Source of the DNA: an uncultured Blautia sp.
GTDB taxonomy: Bacteria; Bacillota; Clostridia; Lachnospirales; Lachnospiraceae
Length of the DNA: 9,724 nucleotides
Reading direction: 5' to 3'
Assembly (NCBI GenBank): GCA_900552095.1
Contig: URYM01000049.1
Span: forward strand, 1 to 9,724
Shown here one piece after another: positions 1 through 6,768 of this stretch. Numbering within the stretch: position 1 is the stretch's first letter; every line of letters begins with the position of its first letter. Under the pieces are notes generated by a model that did not search any database, had not been told where the DNA came from, and worked only from the letters and a program-made list of their open reading frames with translations. The position numbers and the translations under genes were made by a program.

Positions 1-40
1 CGTAAGATCGTCGGCAGCGTCAGATGTGTATAAGAGACAG
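1..40 (+). other. Illumina Nextera adapter remnant (non-genomic)
   Basis: Positions 8-40 match the Nextera read-1 transposase adapter: TCGTCGGCAGCGTC at 8-21, followed by the 19-nt Tn5 mosaic end AGATGTGTATAAGAGACAG at 22-40. The seven bases before it (CGTAAGA) match, from memory, the 3' end of i5 index S517 (GCGTAAGA). This is untrimmed library sequence at the edge of a contig, not biology. Genomic sequence begins at about position 41. It creates a false ATG at 24 that extends the first gene by eight artificial codons. Confidence 0.97.
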
Positions 41-47
41 GAAAGAG

Positions 48-1244
48 ATGAAGGAAAGCAGAAAAGGTTTTTTGCTGGGAATTCTGGTTACCCTGCTCGT
101 TCTGGGCGGCGCCTGGGCGGGAAAAAAAGCGGTTGACTGGATGGCAAACGGAGGGCAGGCGACAGCGCTTACCGACGAAGCACAGCGGAAGCTCAAGGAT
201 CTGGAGGGACTGATGAGACGAAATTACCTGAAGGCGGATGAGATTGACGGAGATGCTCTGCGGGAAGGAATGTATGCCGGGCTGGTACAGGGACTGGGAG
301 ATAAGTATTCCCAGTATTATTCGGAAGAAGAGTACCGGGATGTGAAGCGCTCCAATGAGGGAAATTATGTGGGCGTGGGGATTGTGATCGCTCAGGATAA
401 GGAGACCGGAGAGGTCAGCATTGTGCAGTGTGAGGAGGGCAGACCGGCGGAAGCGGCGGGACTGCTGGCAGGAGATGTGCTGGTACAGATCGATGACCTG
501 GTGGTTGCTGAGGCGGAATTCTCGGACATCAGCGATTATATCCACCGTCAGGAAGAGGGAAATGTACTTCATTTTGTGATCCGCAGAGGAGAAGAACAGG
601 TGGAGGCTGATGTGACGGTGAATATGATGGAGACAGTGGTTGTGAACAGTGAACTGATGGAAGGTCAGGTGGGGTACATTCAGATTACAGAATTTACAGA
701 AGGGACACCGCATCAGTTTCAGGAAGCATATGAGGGGCTGGCCGGGCAGGGAATGACCAGGCTGATCATTGATCTGCGGGGGAATCCGGGAGGCCTGCTC
801 ACCAGCGTCTGCGATACGCTGAGTTCCTTTATGCCGGAGGGGCTTCTGGTATCGGTGAAAAAGAGCGACGGAGAGATCACGGAGCACAAAAGTGAGGGAA
901 AGACGCCGATCCAGATTCCGCTGGTGGTTCTGATTGATCAGAACAGCGCCAGTGCTTCGGAGATTTTTGCCGGGGCGGTGAAGGATCACGGGGTTGGGAC
1001 GCTGGTGGGAAAGACCACCTATGGAAAAGGGGTAGTCCAGAGTTACTACGGGCTGGAGGATGGCAGTGTCCTTCGCCTTACGTCCTCCAGTTACCTGACT
1101 CCCTCCGGGACAGATCTGAATGGAACGGGAATTTCTCCTGATGTGGAGGTGGATTCCATGACGGTTAATGATCTGATCGCAGGAGAGACCTGGGAAGACC
1201 GTCAGCTTTTGAAGGCGGTGGAGGTGGTAAATTCTCTGAAATAA
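48..1244 (+). CDS. S41 family C-terminal processing peptidase (CtpA/CtpB-like)
   Basis: A 398-residue serine protease, predicted to be anchored in the membrane with its active domains outside the cell. Residues 8-24 form a hydrophobic signal anchor after a basic start (MKESRK). A PDZ domain lies at about 100-185 (NYVGVGIVIA; GLLAGDVLVQIDD), and the S41 peptidase core at about 205-370. The catalytic residues are visible: Ser302 in NSASASEI, Lys327 in GKTTYGKG and Gln331. Their spacing (25 and 4 residues) agrees with the Ser-Lys-Gln triad of Bacillus CtpB. Family members cleave envelope or secreted proteins near the C-terminus; the substrate here is unknown. ATG 48 is chosen because the ATG at 24 lies in the sequencing adapter. 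The native ribosome binding site is lost with the contig edge, so a slightly more upstream start cannot be excluded. In Clostridia such genes often follow ftsEX and an M23 peptidase gene, which cannot be checked here. Length is typical. Confidence 0.93.
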   Translation: MKESRKGFLLGILVTLLVLGGAWAGKKAVDWMANGGQATALTDEAQRKLKDLEGLMRRNYLKADEIDGDALREGMYAGLVQGLGDKYSQYYSEEEYRDVKRSNEGNYVGVGIVIAQDKETGEVSIVQCEEGRPAEAAGLLAGDVLVQIDDLVVAEAEFSDISDYIHRQEEGNVLHFVIRRGEEQVEADVTVNMMETVVVNSELMEGQVGYIQITEFTEGTPHQFQEAYEGLAGQGMTRLIIDLRGNPGGLLTSVCDTLSSFMPEGLLVSVKKSDGEITEHKSEGKTPIQIPLVVLIDQNSASASEIFAGAVKDHGVGTLVGKTTYGKGVVQSYYGLEDGSVLRLTSSSYLTPSGTDLNGTGISPDVEVDSMTVNDLIAGETWEDRQLLKAVEVVNSLK

Positions 1245-1247
1245 TGC

Positions 1248-1276
1248 TTGCCCTGAAAAAAAACGGGTGTTATGAT
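1248..1276 (+). promoter_or_regulatory. Sigma-A-like promoter for the DegV-phospholipase unit
   Basis: TTGCCC at 1248-1253 (4/6 match to the -35 consensus) is followed by a 17-nt spacer and TATGAT at 1271-1276 (5/6 match to the -10 consensus). A TG extended -10 dinucleotide sits at 1268-1269. Transcription would start near 1283, leaving a leader of about 22 nt that contains the ribosome binding site at 1291-1299. The promoter begins four bases after the preceding stop codon. No convincing terminator separates it from that gene, so read-through is also possible. Confidence 0.7.
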
Positions 1277-1304
1277 AGGGACAGAAACGAAAGGGGGAGC
1301 AAAA

Positions 1305-2174
1305 TTGAAGGATTTTATTATTACAACAGACAATACGGCAGATCTGCCGTACAGCTATTATACGGAAAATCAGGTGGATTATATGTATCTGCCCTACACG
1401 ATGGATGGGCAGGTATACGGAAAGGAGAACGAACTGCCCTGGAAGGAGTTCTATGCCAGAATGCGCGGCGGTTCCATGCCTACGACATCACAGATCAACA
1501 GCGAGGGAGCAAAGGAAGTATGGCGGCCTTATCTGGAGCAGGGAAAGGCAATCCTGCACCTGGCTTTCTCCTCCGGTCTGAGCGGAAGCTACAACAGTAC
1601 CAGACTGGCTGCGGAGGAGTTAAAGGAAGAAAATCCGGAGTATGAGATCACGGTGATCGACAGCCTCTGCGCTTCACTGGGAGAGGGACTTTTTGTCCAC
1701 AAGGCGGTGGAGATGAAAAAGGAGGGAAAATCCCTGGAAGAGATCGCTTCCTGGCTGGAGGAGCATAAGCTGAATTTCTGCCATGTTTTTACGGTGGATG
1801 ATCTCAATCATCTGCACCGGGGCGGCAGGGTGTCTAAGGCTGCGGCTGTTCTGGGAACGATGATCAATATCAAGCCCCTGCTTCACGTGGATAATGAGGG
1901 ACACCTGATTCCCCTTGACAAAGTGCGCGGAAGGAAGCGTTCTTTAAATGCGCTGATCGAGATGATGAATGAGCGGATGGGAAGCTACCGGGATAAAAAT
2001 ACGGAAATTTTCATCAGCCACGGCGATTGCCAGGAAGATGCGGAGTATGTGGCAAGGCTGATCCGGGAACACTATGGAATCGAGAAAATTCTGATCAATC
2101 CCATCGGGGCAACCATTGGAACCCATTCCGGACCGGGAACCGTAGCCCTCTTTTTCCTGGGCGACAGAAGATAA
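1305..2174 (+). CDS. DegV family fatty-acid-binding protein
   Basis: A 289-residue cytosolic DegV-family protein. Family members (FakB in Gram-positives) bind one fatty acid and present it to the kinase FakA for acyl-phosphate formation; no FakA is in the window. Conserved motifs: KDFIITTDNTADLP at 2-15, MPTTSQ at 58-63, FSSGLSGSYNST from 88, RGGRVSKAAAVLGTMINIKPLL in the middle, and GTHSGPGTVALFF near the end. Thr61, Ser89/Ser90 and His274 sit where FakB proteins bind the fatty-acid carboxylate (position match by motif, not alignment). I chose TTG at 1305: it follows an AAGGGGGAG ribosome binding site (1291-1299) at good spacing and gives the usual DegV N-terminus. The in-frame ATG at 1272 lies inside the -10 box, upstream of the likely transcript start. 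The stop is 15 bases before the phospholipase-like gene, so the two are probably co-transcribed. Confidence 0.92.
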   Translation: MKDFIITTDNTADLPYSYYTENQVDYMYLPYTMDGQVYGKENELPWKEFYARMRGGSMPTTSQINSEGAKEVWRPYLEQGKAILHLAFSSGLSGSYNSTRLAAEELKEENPEYEITVIDSLCASLGEGLFVHKAVEMKKEGKSLEEIASWLEEHKLNFCHVFTVDDLNHLHRGGRVSKAAAVLGTMINIKPLLHVDNEGHLIPLDKVRGRKRSLNALIEMMNERMGSYRDKNTEIFISHGDCQEDAEYVARLIREHYGIEKILINPIGATIGTHSGPGTVALFFLGDRR

Positions 2175-2189
2175 GTAAGGAGTGAGCGT

Positions 2190-2981
2190 ATGCCGGCATC
2201 GTATGCCCATCTGTGTTATGGACAGATGGTTTACAGGAAATTTCCGGCCGGTCTGAGAGAGCAGATCCGCCGTCACCCCCAGGCTTTTCTGGTGGGGCTG
2301 CATGGCCCGGATCTGTTTTTCTTTTACCGGCCCTATCAGATCAACAATAAAATTGCGGCCATCGGGCACCAAGCCCACGGGGTACCGGCTCTTCCTTTCT
2401 TTCAGAAGGGAAGAAACCTGCTGCGCCGGGAGTATGATGCGGAGACGGAGAACTATCTGCTGGGATTTCTCTGTCACTTTGCTCTGGACTCCAGCTGTCA
2501 TCCGTATATCTCTGCTTATGAAAAGGAGAGAGAGGTGCGCCATTCGGATATTGAAACGGAGCTGGATCGGGCGCTGATGGAGCGGCGGGGAAAAGATCCG
2601 CTTCGCACAGATCCCGTTGCTCATTTGAGGCCGAATTTTCGTCTGGCTGAAAAGATTGCTTCTCTTTTTCCGGAGACGGCGCCGGTGACGGTATATCGCT
2701 GTATGAAGGATTTTCAGCGATACTCCCGCCTTCTGATCTGCCGGGGGAAGAAAAAGGAGCGGCTGCTTCGGCAAATTCTGGAGTTGGGAGGAAAGAAAAA
2801 TTTTATTGCCGGAATGGTGATGGGACGCAGAAGGTATGAAGGCTGCGGGGAGAGTACGGAGGTACTCTTAAGAAAAATGAAGGAGGCTGTGCCCCTGGGG
2901 ACAGAGTTGGTGGAGCAGTTTCATCGGTGCTGCCGGGACGGCGCCCCTCTGGATGAACGGCTGGATCGGGATTATAAGTGA
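2190..2981 (+). CDS. Zinc-dependent phospholipase C family protein
   Basis: A 263-residue protein resembling the zinc-dependent phospholipase C fold (PF00882 type). It starts with PASYAH (His7), followed by GLHGPDLFFFY (His38, Asp41), GHQAH (His60, His63), CHFALDSSCHPY (His96, Asp100, His104) and RHSDIETELD (His118, Glu122). The His96-x3-Asp100 and His118-x3-Glu122 spacings equal those of zinc ligands in Bacillus cereus phospholipase C, supporting an intact metal site. Unlike that secreted enzyme, no signal peptide is visible, so the protein is probably cytosolic and its substrate is unknown. The ribosome binding site AAGGAG at 2177-2182 lies 7 nt before the ATG. It sits 15 nt after the DegV gene, suggesting a shared lipid-related role (inference). 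The basic C-terminal part, from about residue 150, has no motif I recognise. The gene ends just before a strong terminator. Confidence 0.85.
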   Translation: MPASYAHLCYGQMVYRKFPAGLREQIRRHPQAFLVGLHGPDLFFFYRPYQINNKIAAIGHQAHGVPALPFFQKGRNLLRREYDAETENYLLGFLCHFALDSSCHPYISAYEKEREVRHSDIETELDRALMERRGKDPLRTDPVAHLRPNFRLAEKIASLFPETAPVTVYRCMKDFQRYSRLLICRGKKKERLLRQILELGGKKNFIAGMVMGRRRYEGCGESTEVLLRKMKEAVPLGTELVEQFHRCCRDGAPLDERLDRDYK

Positions 2982-2984
2982 TGG

Positions 2985-3046
2985 AATAAAAAAATGGTTT
3001 TCTGCGGTTCTATAGAAGAACAAGCACAGAAAACCATTTTTTTATT
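2985..3046. terminator. Bidirectional rho-independent terminator
   Basis: Bases 2985-3004 and 3027-3046 form a perfect 20-bp inverted repeat with core ATGGTTTTCTG / CAGAAAACCAT. It is flanked by an A-run on the left and a T-run on the right, so it gives a U-tract in either direction. The 22-nt loop contains a second small stem, GTTCT (3007-3011) with AGAAC (3017-3021). It sits between the convergent phospholipase-like gene (ends 2981) and the lipoprotein gene (ends 3055) and should stop transcription from both. Confidence 0.92.
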
Positions 3047-3054
3047 TTTGTCTG

Positions 3055-4488
3055 TTACGGAAGAGTCGGAGGCGTGATGGCAGCCCAAAGCTCGCCTACC
3101 GTTTCGTCATTGACTACGCTGGTGTCTCCTTCAAAAAGCATTTCGTCCATTTCCATCACCAGAAGCATTTCATCGGAGATTGTCATCCAATAGGTGTAAT
3201 CCTTGCAGGGAATATCCTCGAACTTGTAGGTGTTCATGCAGTAGTTCAGTTCTTTTCCGCCCAGATTTTTGGTTTCCGGTTCGCCGGGAGTCAGCTCAGA
3301 ATAGGAAGAGTCTGTCTCAAAATAGGAGAGATCGCGGAAATCTTCCAGGTACTCTTCTGAGGTGGTGTAGGGGTAGAGCATGAGGGAACCGCTCATTCCT
3401 TTGTACTCAAATCCCAGGAAAGAATCGGAAGCGTAGCGGATCTCCAGCCCGTCGATGGGAGCCAGGGTGCAAATATTTCCATCGTAATCGCTGAAGTAAT
3501 AATTTCCGTTGGCATCAACCGGGATTTCTTCCTCGTCATCGGTGTCCGTATCCGGAGTATCGGTGCCGCCGGCATCATCCAGATCACCCAGGCCGCCCAG
3601 ATTCAGATCCAGATCATCGGAGCTGCCCAGCTCATCCGCCTCTTTGGCTTCTGCGGGAAGATTGATAGCATCTACGGTATCATAGCCTTTGATGTCGCAG
3701 CTTAAAGAGAATTCGTCCATGGTCAGAGTCATCTCCATGCCGCCGGAACTTTCTTTGAGCACCTCGGCCAGGAGGGAATCCATGGAGGAGAGATCCAGCT
3801 CAAATCTTACGGGAAGGAGTTCTTCTTTGTCGATGTAGAAGGTGAAGGGAAGCTTGAAATCCAGATCGTCCAGATCGCCCAGATCCGGCAGTGCATCCGC
3901 AGATTCTCCGCTCATGCTCATGATATCCTTCAGGCCTTCCGTGTCCAGCGTCAGCGTAAGAACGTAGGAGTCTTTCCCGTTGACCTTTTCTGTTTCTTTC
4001 CCCAGTTCTGCCTTCATGGATCCGTCGCTGATCATATCCAGCAGTTTATCCATCTCCTCAGCGGCGTCCACGCTTTCTTCTGCCTCAGCAGTTTCCACAT
4101 ACCAGCTGTCGTTGGAGAGGGTGTATACTTTTGTCTTTCCGTCTTCCGGAATGGTGTAGGTCTCTGTTTTTTCTTCCATCTCCTGTCCCAGGATAGAAGC
4201 GCTTACCGTACTTACGGTGTGGCTGGCGGAGTCGCGGATTGCTTCGGATTCGCTGCTCATCTTCATGTTCATATCCATGCTCATGGCGGAGCCTTCTTCG
4301 CCGATGCCCACGGTGGCATCCAGTACCATCTCCATTTCCATTTCCATGGATTCTTTTTCGGAAACGTTCTCATTCAGCTGGGTGAGAAGGGATTCCGGTG
4401 TAACCTTTTCTTTTTCGCCGCATCCGAAAAGGGACAGTGAAAGTCCGGATACCAGCAGGGCAAAGATGAAATAATTTCTTCTTTTCAT
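3055..4488 (-). CDS. Predicted lipoprotein of unknown function, two-domain
   Basis: A 477-residue predicted lipoprotein. MKRRNYFIFALLVSGLSLSL forms the signal peptide, and LFGC is the lipobox with Cys23 as the lipidation site; Phe at -2 is less common there. Residues about 30-285 look like a beta-rich domain of the kind seen in LolA/LppX-like clostridial lipoproteins (weak resemblance). It carries unusual alternating-Met stretches at 48-54 and 69-77. An Asp/Glu-rich linker at about 287-325 joins it to a C-terminal domain of about 150 residues with two cysteines. No catalytic motif is seen, and the function is not known. The ribosome binding site AGGGAGG lies just upstream. The gene is transcribed divergently from the two-component genes, and its -35 box overlaps the predicted response-regulator site, so it may belong to the same regulon. 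It ends at the bidirectional terminator. Confidence 0.85.
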   Translation of the reverse strand: MKRRNYFIFALLVSGLSLSLFGCGEKEKVTPESLLTQLNENVSEKESMEMEMEMVLDATVGIGEEGSAMSMDMNMKMSSESEAIRDSASHTVSTVSASILGQEMEEKTETYTIPEDGKTKVYTLSNDSWYVETAEAEESVDAAEEMDKLLDMISDGSMKAELGKETEKVNGKDSYVLTLTLDTEGLKDIMSMSGESADALPDLGDLDDLDFKLPFTFYIDKEELLPVRFELDLSSMDSLLAEVLKESSGGMEMTLTMDEFSLSCDIKGYDTVDAINLPAEAKEADELGSSDDLDLNLGGLGDLDDAGGTDTPDTDTDDEEEIPVDANGNYYFSDYDGNICTLAPIDGLEIRYASDSFLGFEYKGMSGSLMLYPYTTSEEYLEDFRDLSYFETDSSYSELTPGEPETKNLGGKELNYCMNTYKFEDIPCKDYTYWMTISDEMLLVMEMDEMLFEGDTSVVNDETVGELWAAITPPTLP

Positions 4489-4538
4489 ACGTACCTCCCT
4501 AAAAATGTTGTATGATTTTATAAAAAATCAGTGAGATT

Positions 4539-4567
4539 ATTATAACAGAGGTGGGAAAAATTTACAA
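4539..4567 (-). promoter_or_regulatory. Sigma-A-like promoter for the divergent lipoprotein gene
   Basis: Read on the minus strand, TTGTAA (4567 to 4562; 4/6 match) is followed by a 17-nt spacer and a perfect TATAAT (4544 to 4539). Transcription would start near 4532, about 44 nt before the lipoprotein ATG. The -35 box overlaps the first TTTACA half-site (4561-4566) of the putative response-regulator site, so bound regulator could directly affect this promoter. Confidence 0.7.
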
Positions 4568-4615
4568 TCCAGTTACATGTAAATAAATAAAAAAGATGTA
4601 AAAATGTGATACAAT
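4561..4615 (+). promoter_or_regulatory. Putative response-regulator operator and promoter of the two-component operon
   Basis: TTTACA (4561-4566) and GTTACA (4572-4577) form a direct repeat whose half-sites start 11 bp apart. This is the geometry of OmpR/PhoB/PhoP-type binding sites. Exactly 32 nt after the repeat lies TACAAT (4610-4615), a 5/6 -10 box with an extended TG at 4607-4608. The expected -35 position (4587-4592) is only A/T-rich and unlike the consensus, suggesting activator dependence. Inverted TGTAAA copies at 4578-4583 and 4597-4602 add half-sites on the other strand, and TTACATGTAA at 4573-4582 is a perfect palindrome. The same repeat and spacing recur at 6715-6769. Autoregulation by the regulator starting at 4650 is inferred. 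Confidence 0.6.
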
Positions 4616-4649
4616 AATTTCGGAACCGTGTGCTTTATAAGGAGGAGTT

Positions 4650-5312
4650 ATGAAAGGAAAAATTCTGGTAATTGAGGATGAGCAGGCGATTAATGATCTG
4701 ATCTGTATGAATCTGGAGGCGGCCGGGTACGAGACAGATGCTTATATGGACGGGATTCAGGTGGAAAATGAGCTGAATGGGGGGCTTTCCGGAGATCTGG
4801 CGCTTCTCGATGTGATGCTTCCGGGAAAGGACGGCTTTACTCTTCTTCCTCTCTTCCGGGAGGCGGGGATACCGGTGATTTTTCTCACTGCCCGGGGAGA
4901 TCTGACCAGCAAAGTAAGGGGGCTTAAAGAGGGGGCGGAAGATTATCTGGTGAAGCCTTTTGAGATGCTGGAACTGCTGGTGCGGATCGAGAAGGTGTTA
5001 AAAAGGAGGGGATTTCAGGAAGATACCTGTATTGTGGTGCGGGATGTACGGATCTACCCCCTGCAGAGGCGGGTGACCCGGGGAGAGAAGGAAGTTCTGC
5101 TAAAACCAATGGAGTTTGACTGCCTGATGATGTTTGTTAAATATAAAAACGTAGCGATCACAAGGGAACAGCTTCTGCGCGAACTCTGGGGCGTGGATTT
5201 TACGGGAGAAACGCGCACCATCGACGTTCATGTGGGGCGGCTGCGGAAGAAGCTGGATTTTTATGATGTGATCCGGACAGTTCCCAGGATCGGTTATCGG
5301 ATGGAGGTGTAA
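4650..5312 (+). CDS. OmpR/PhoB-family response regulator
   Basis: A 220-residue cytosolic DNA-binding response regulator. The N-terminal receiver domain (about 3-115) has an intact acidic pocket and signalling residues: Glu9-Asp10, phospho-acceptor Asp54 in LLDVMLPGKDG, Thr80 in FLTARGD and Lys102 in DYLVKPF. The C-terminal winged-helix domain (about 128-220) ends with the recognition-helix region TRTIDVHVGRLRKKL and a GYRMEV wing. Length is typical of the family. A strong AAGGAGGAG ribosome binding site lies at 4639-4647. The histidine kinase gene begins one base after the stop, so the two are almost certainly a translationally linked cognate pair. The regulator probably binds the TTACA direct repeats at 4561-4577 and 6715-6731, as expected for a head-to-tail OmpR-type dimer (inference). 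I cannot name a characterised ortholog. Confidence 0.96.
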   Translation: MKGKILVIEDEQAINDLICMNLEAAGYETDAYMDGIQVENELNGGLSGDLALLDVMLPGKDGFTLLPLFREAGIPVIFLTARGDLTSKVRGLKEGAEDYLVKPFEMLELLVRIEKVLKRRGFQEDTCIVVRDVRIYPLQRRVTRGEKEVLLKPMEFDCLMMFVKYKNVAITREQLLRELWGVDFTGETRTIDVHVGRLRKKLDFYDVIRTVPRIGYRMEV

Positions 5313-5313
5313 A

Positions 5314-6768
5314 ATGAAATTGTCGGGAAAAATTGCTCTGGTTGCCACCGGGGCTCTCTTTTTCTTTACTTTTTTTTTCTCCGGCTGGATGATCTTCCAG
5401 TATCAGGAAATGATGCTTGAGCAGGCAAAGACTTATGAAGCGCAGGATCTCAAAGAGCGGACCTATCGGTTTATGAGGGAGGTGAAGCGCTGGGACGGGG
5501 AAGGAAAAACAGAGACAGAGAGGCAGCTTTTCCGTTCCTGTTTTGCCGGAGGAAACAGTCCGGGCGGTCTGTATGCGGACGGACAGGAGATTTACAATAT
5601 GACGGGCTATATCCTCAACCAGGTGGATTTTGACCGAAAGGAAGAGGCGGCTCTTTCGGACACGGAAAGCTGGGCTTTTATTCAGGAGCTGAGAGAGAAA
5701 AAGCTGCTGGTGTGTATAAGAGAAGAAAAGGGGGAGCAGGGAAGAATCTATCAGGTTTTCCGCTGTAAGGATATCAGCGAGATTTACCGCTGTACAAAAC
5801 AGTTGTTCTATCAGGGAATGGCGGCGGCTCTGGCCTTTGCGCTTCTGCTTGTGGCAGCTATGCAGCTGATCTTTCGGAGACTCTGGAGGCCAGTTTACCG
5901 GCTCCGGGAGACTGCAAACCGGATTGCGGACGGCCAGTACGGGATGCGGGCGGAGTATGGAAGGAAGGATGAGATCCGGCCGGTGGCGGACAGCTTTAAC
6001 CGGATGGCAGAAAAGGTGGAGCAGCATATCTGCGAGCTCTCTCAGGTAAATGAAAGGCAGAGGCAGCTGCTGGGAAGCCTGGCTCATGAGCTGAAGACGC
6101 CTATGACGGCAATCCAGGGGTATGCGGAAACACTGCAGCGGGTGAAACTGACCCCGGAAAGAGAAGGGAAGGCTCTTTCCTATATCGAGTCGGAATGTAA
6201 GCGTCTTTCCCGCCTTTCCGCCAAAATGCTGGAACTGACCGGGCTTTATCAGGCGGACGGGAAACTGGAAAAAAGAGAGCTTAAGGCCGGAGAACTTTTT
6301 GAGAAGGCGGAAGTGATGGCCAGATACCGTCTGAGTCAGAAGAAGATCCGTCTCAAGAAGGAAATCCATCCGGAGAATCTTCTTATTTTTGGAGATGAGG
6401 ATCTTCTGATCAGTTTTCTTCTTAATCTGATCGATAATGGCTGTAAGGCGTCGGAGGAGGGAAAAATTCTGATCCTGCGTGCAGAGGAGAGGAGGCTCGG
6501 AGTTCAGGATTTTGGCCGGGGGATTCCGGAGGAGGAGCTGGAGCGGATCACGGAGCCTTTCTATATGGTGGATAAATCAAGAGCCCGCCGGGAAGGAGGG
6601 GCAGGCCTCGGGCTGGCCCTGTGCAGACAGATCGCAGAAGTACACGGCGGGCAGCTGAAGATCCGAAGCCGGGAAGGAGCGGGAACTTTTGTCTGGCTGG
6701 AGTGGCCGGGGACGGTTACAACTTCGTTACAAACAGGAGAGGACTTGCTGACAGAAAAGGGAGTATGA
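5314..6768 (+). CDS. Membrane sensor histidine kinase
   Basis: A 484-residue sensor kinase paired with the preceding regulator (1-nt gap; ribosome binding site GGAGGTG at 5303-5309 lies inside the regulator gene). Transmembrane segments at about 7-29 and 168-189 enclose an extracytoplasmic sensor region of about 137 residues with four cysteines (76, 134, 151, 160) and no fold I recognise. A HAMP region follows (about 190-242), then the HisKA domain with His258 in LAHELKTPM. The HATPase domain has the N box LLNLIDNG (Asn371, Asn375), the G1 box DFGRG (399-403) and the G2 box GGAGLGLAL (from 428). All catalytic motifs are intact. The last codons overlap the second putative regulator-binding repeat and a -10 box, so this 3' end appears to double as the control region for the next genes. 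The signal sensed is unknown; context suggests an envelope stress or antimicrobial cue (inference). Confidence 0.95.
   Translation: MKLSGKIALVATGALFFFTFFFSGWMIFQYQEMMLEQAKTYEAQDLKERTYRFMREVKRWDGEGKTETERQLFRSCFAGGNSPGGLYADGQEIYNMTGYILNQVDFDRKEEAALSDTESWAFIQELREKKLLVCIREEKGEQGRIYQVFRCKDISEIYRCTKQLFYQGMAAALAFALLLVAAMQLIFRRLWRPVYRLRETANRIADGQYGMRAEYGRKDEIRPVADSFNRMAEKVEQHICELSQVNERQRQLLGSLAHELKTPMTAIQGYAETLQRVKLTPEREGKALSYIESECKRLSRLSAKMLELTGLYQADGKLEKRELKAGELFEKAEVMARYRLSQKKIRLKKEIHPENLLIFGDEDLLISFLLNLIDNGCKASEEGKILILRAEERRLGVQDFGRGIPEEELERITEPFYMVDKSRARREGGAGLGLALCRQIAEVHGGQLKIRSREGAGTFVWLEWPGTVTTSLQTGEDLLTEKGV

Noticed and set aside
24..47. Upstream ATG extending the S41 peptidase by MCIRDRKE
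   Set aside because: These codons are translated mostly from Nextera adapter sequence, so the extension is artificial.
684..698. Another TTACA pair (ATTACAGAATTTACA) inside the S41 gene
   Set aside because: Half-sites are 9 bp apart rather than 11, and no promoter-like element follows.
1251..1267. Possible terminator after the S41 peptidase (CCC...GGG around an A-run)
   Set aside because: Only a 3-bp stem and no T-run; the same bases are better explained as promoter spacer.
1244..1645. 133-codon plus-strand frame starting at the S41 stop
   Set aside because: Overlaps the promoter and the first third of the DegV gene in another frame, with no ribosome binding site or motif.
1944..2774. 276-codon minus-strand open frame across DegV and phospholipase-like genes
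   Set aside because: Spans two good genes and their junction, with no coding features of its own.
5711..5723. TGTGTATAAGAGA, a 13-nt match to the Tn5 mosaic end
   Set aside because: It lies in an uninterrupted kinase reading frame with no other adapter sequence around it, so it is a chance match, not a chimeric join.
5200..6369. 389-codon open frame on the minus strand opposite the regulator/kinase genes
   Set aside because: No ribosome binding site or recognisable domain. It lies antisense to a kinase with all motifs intact and is explained as a codon-bias shadow.
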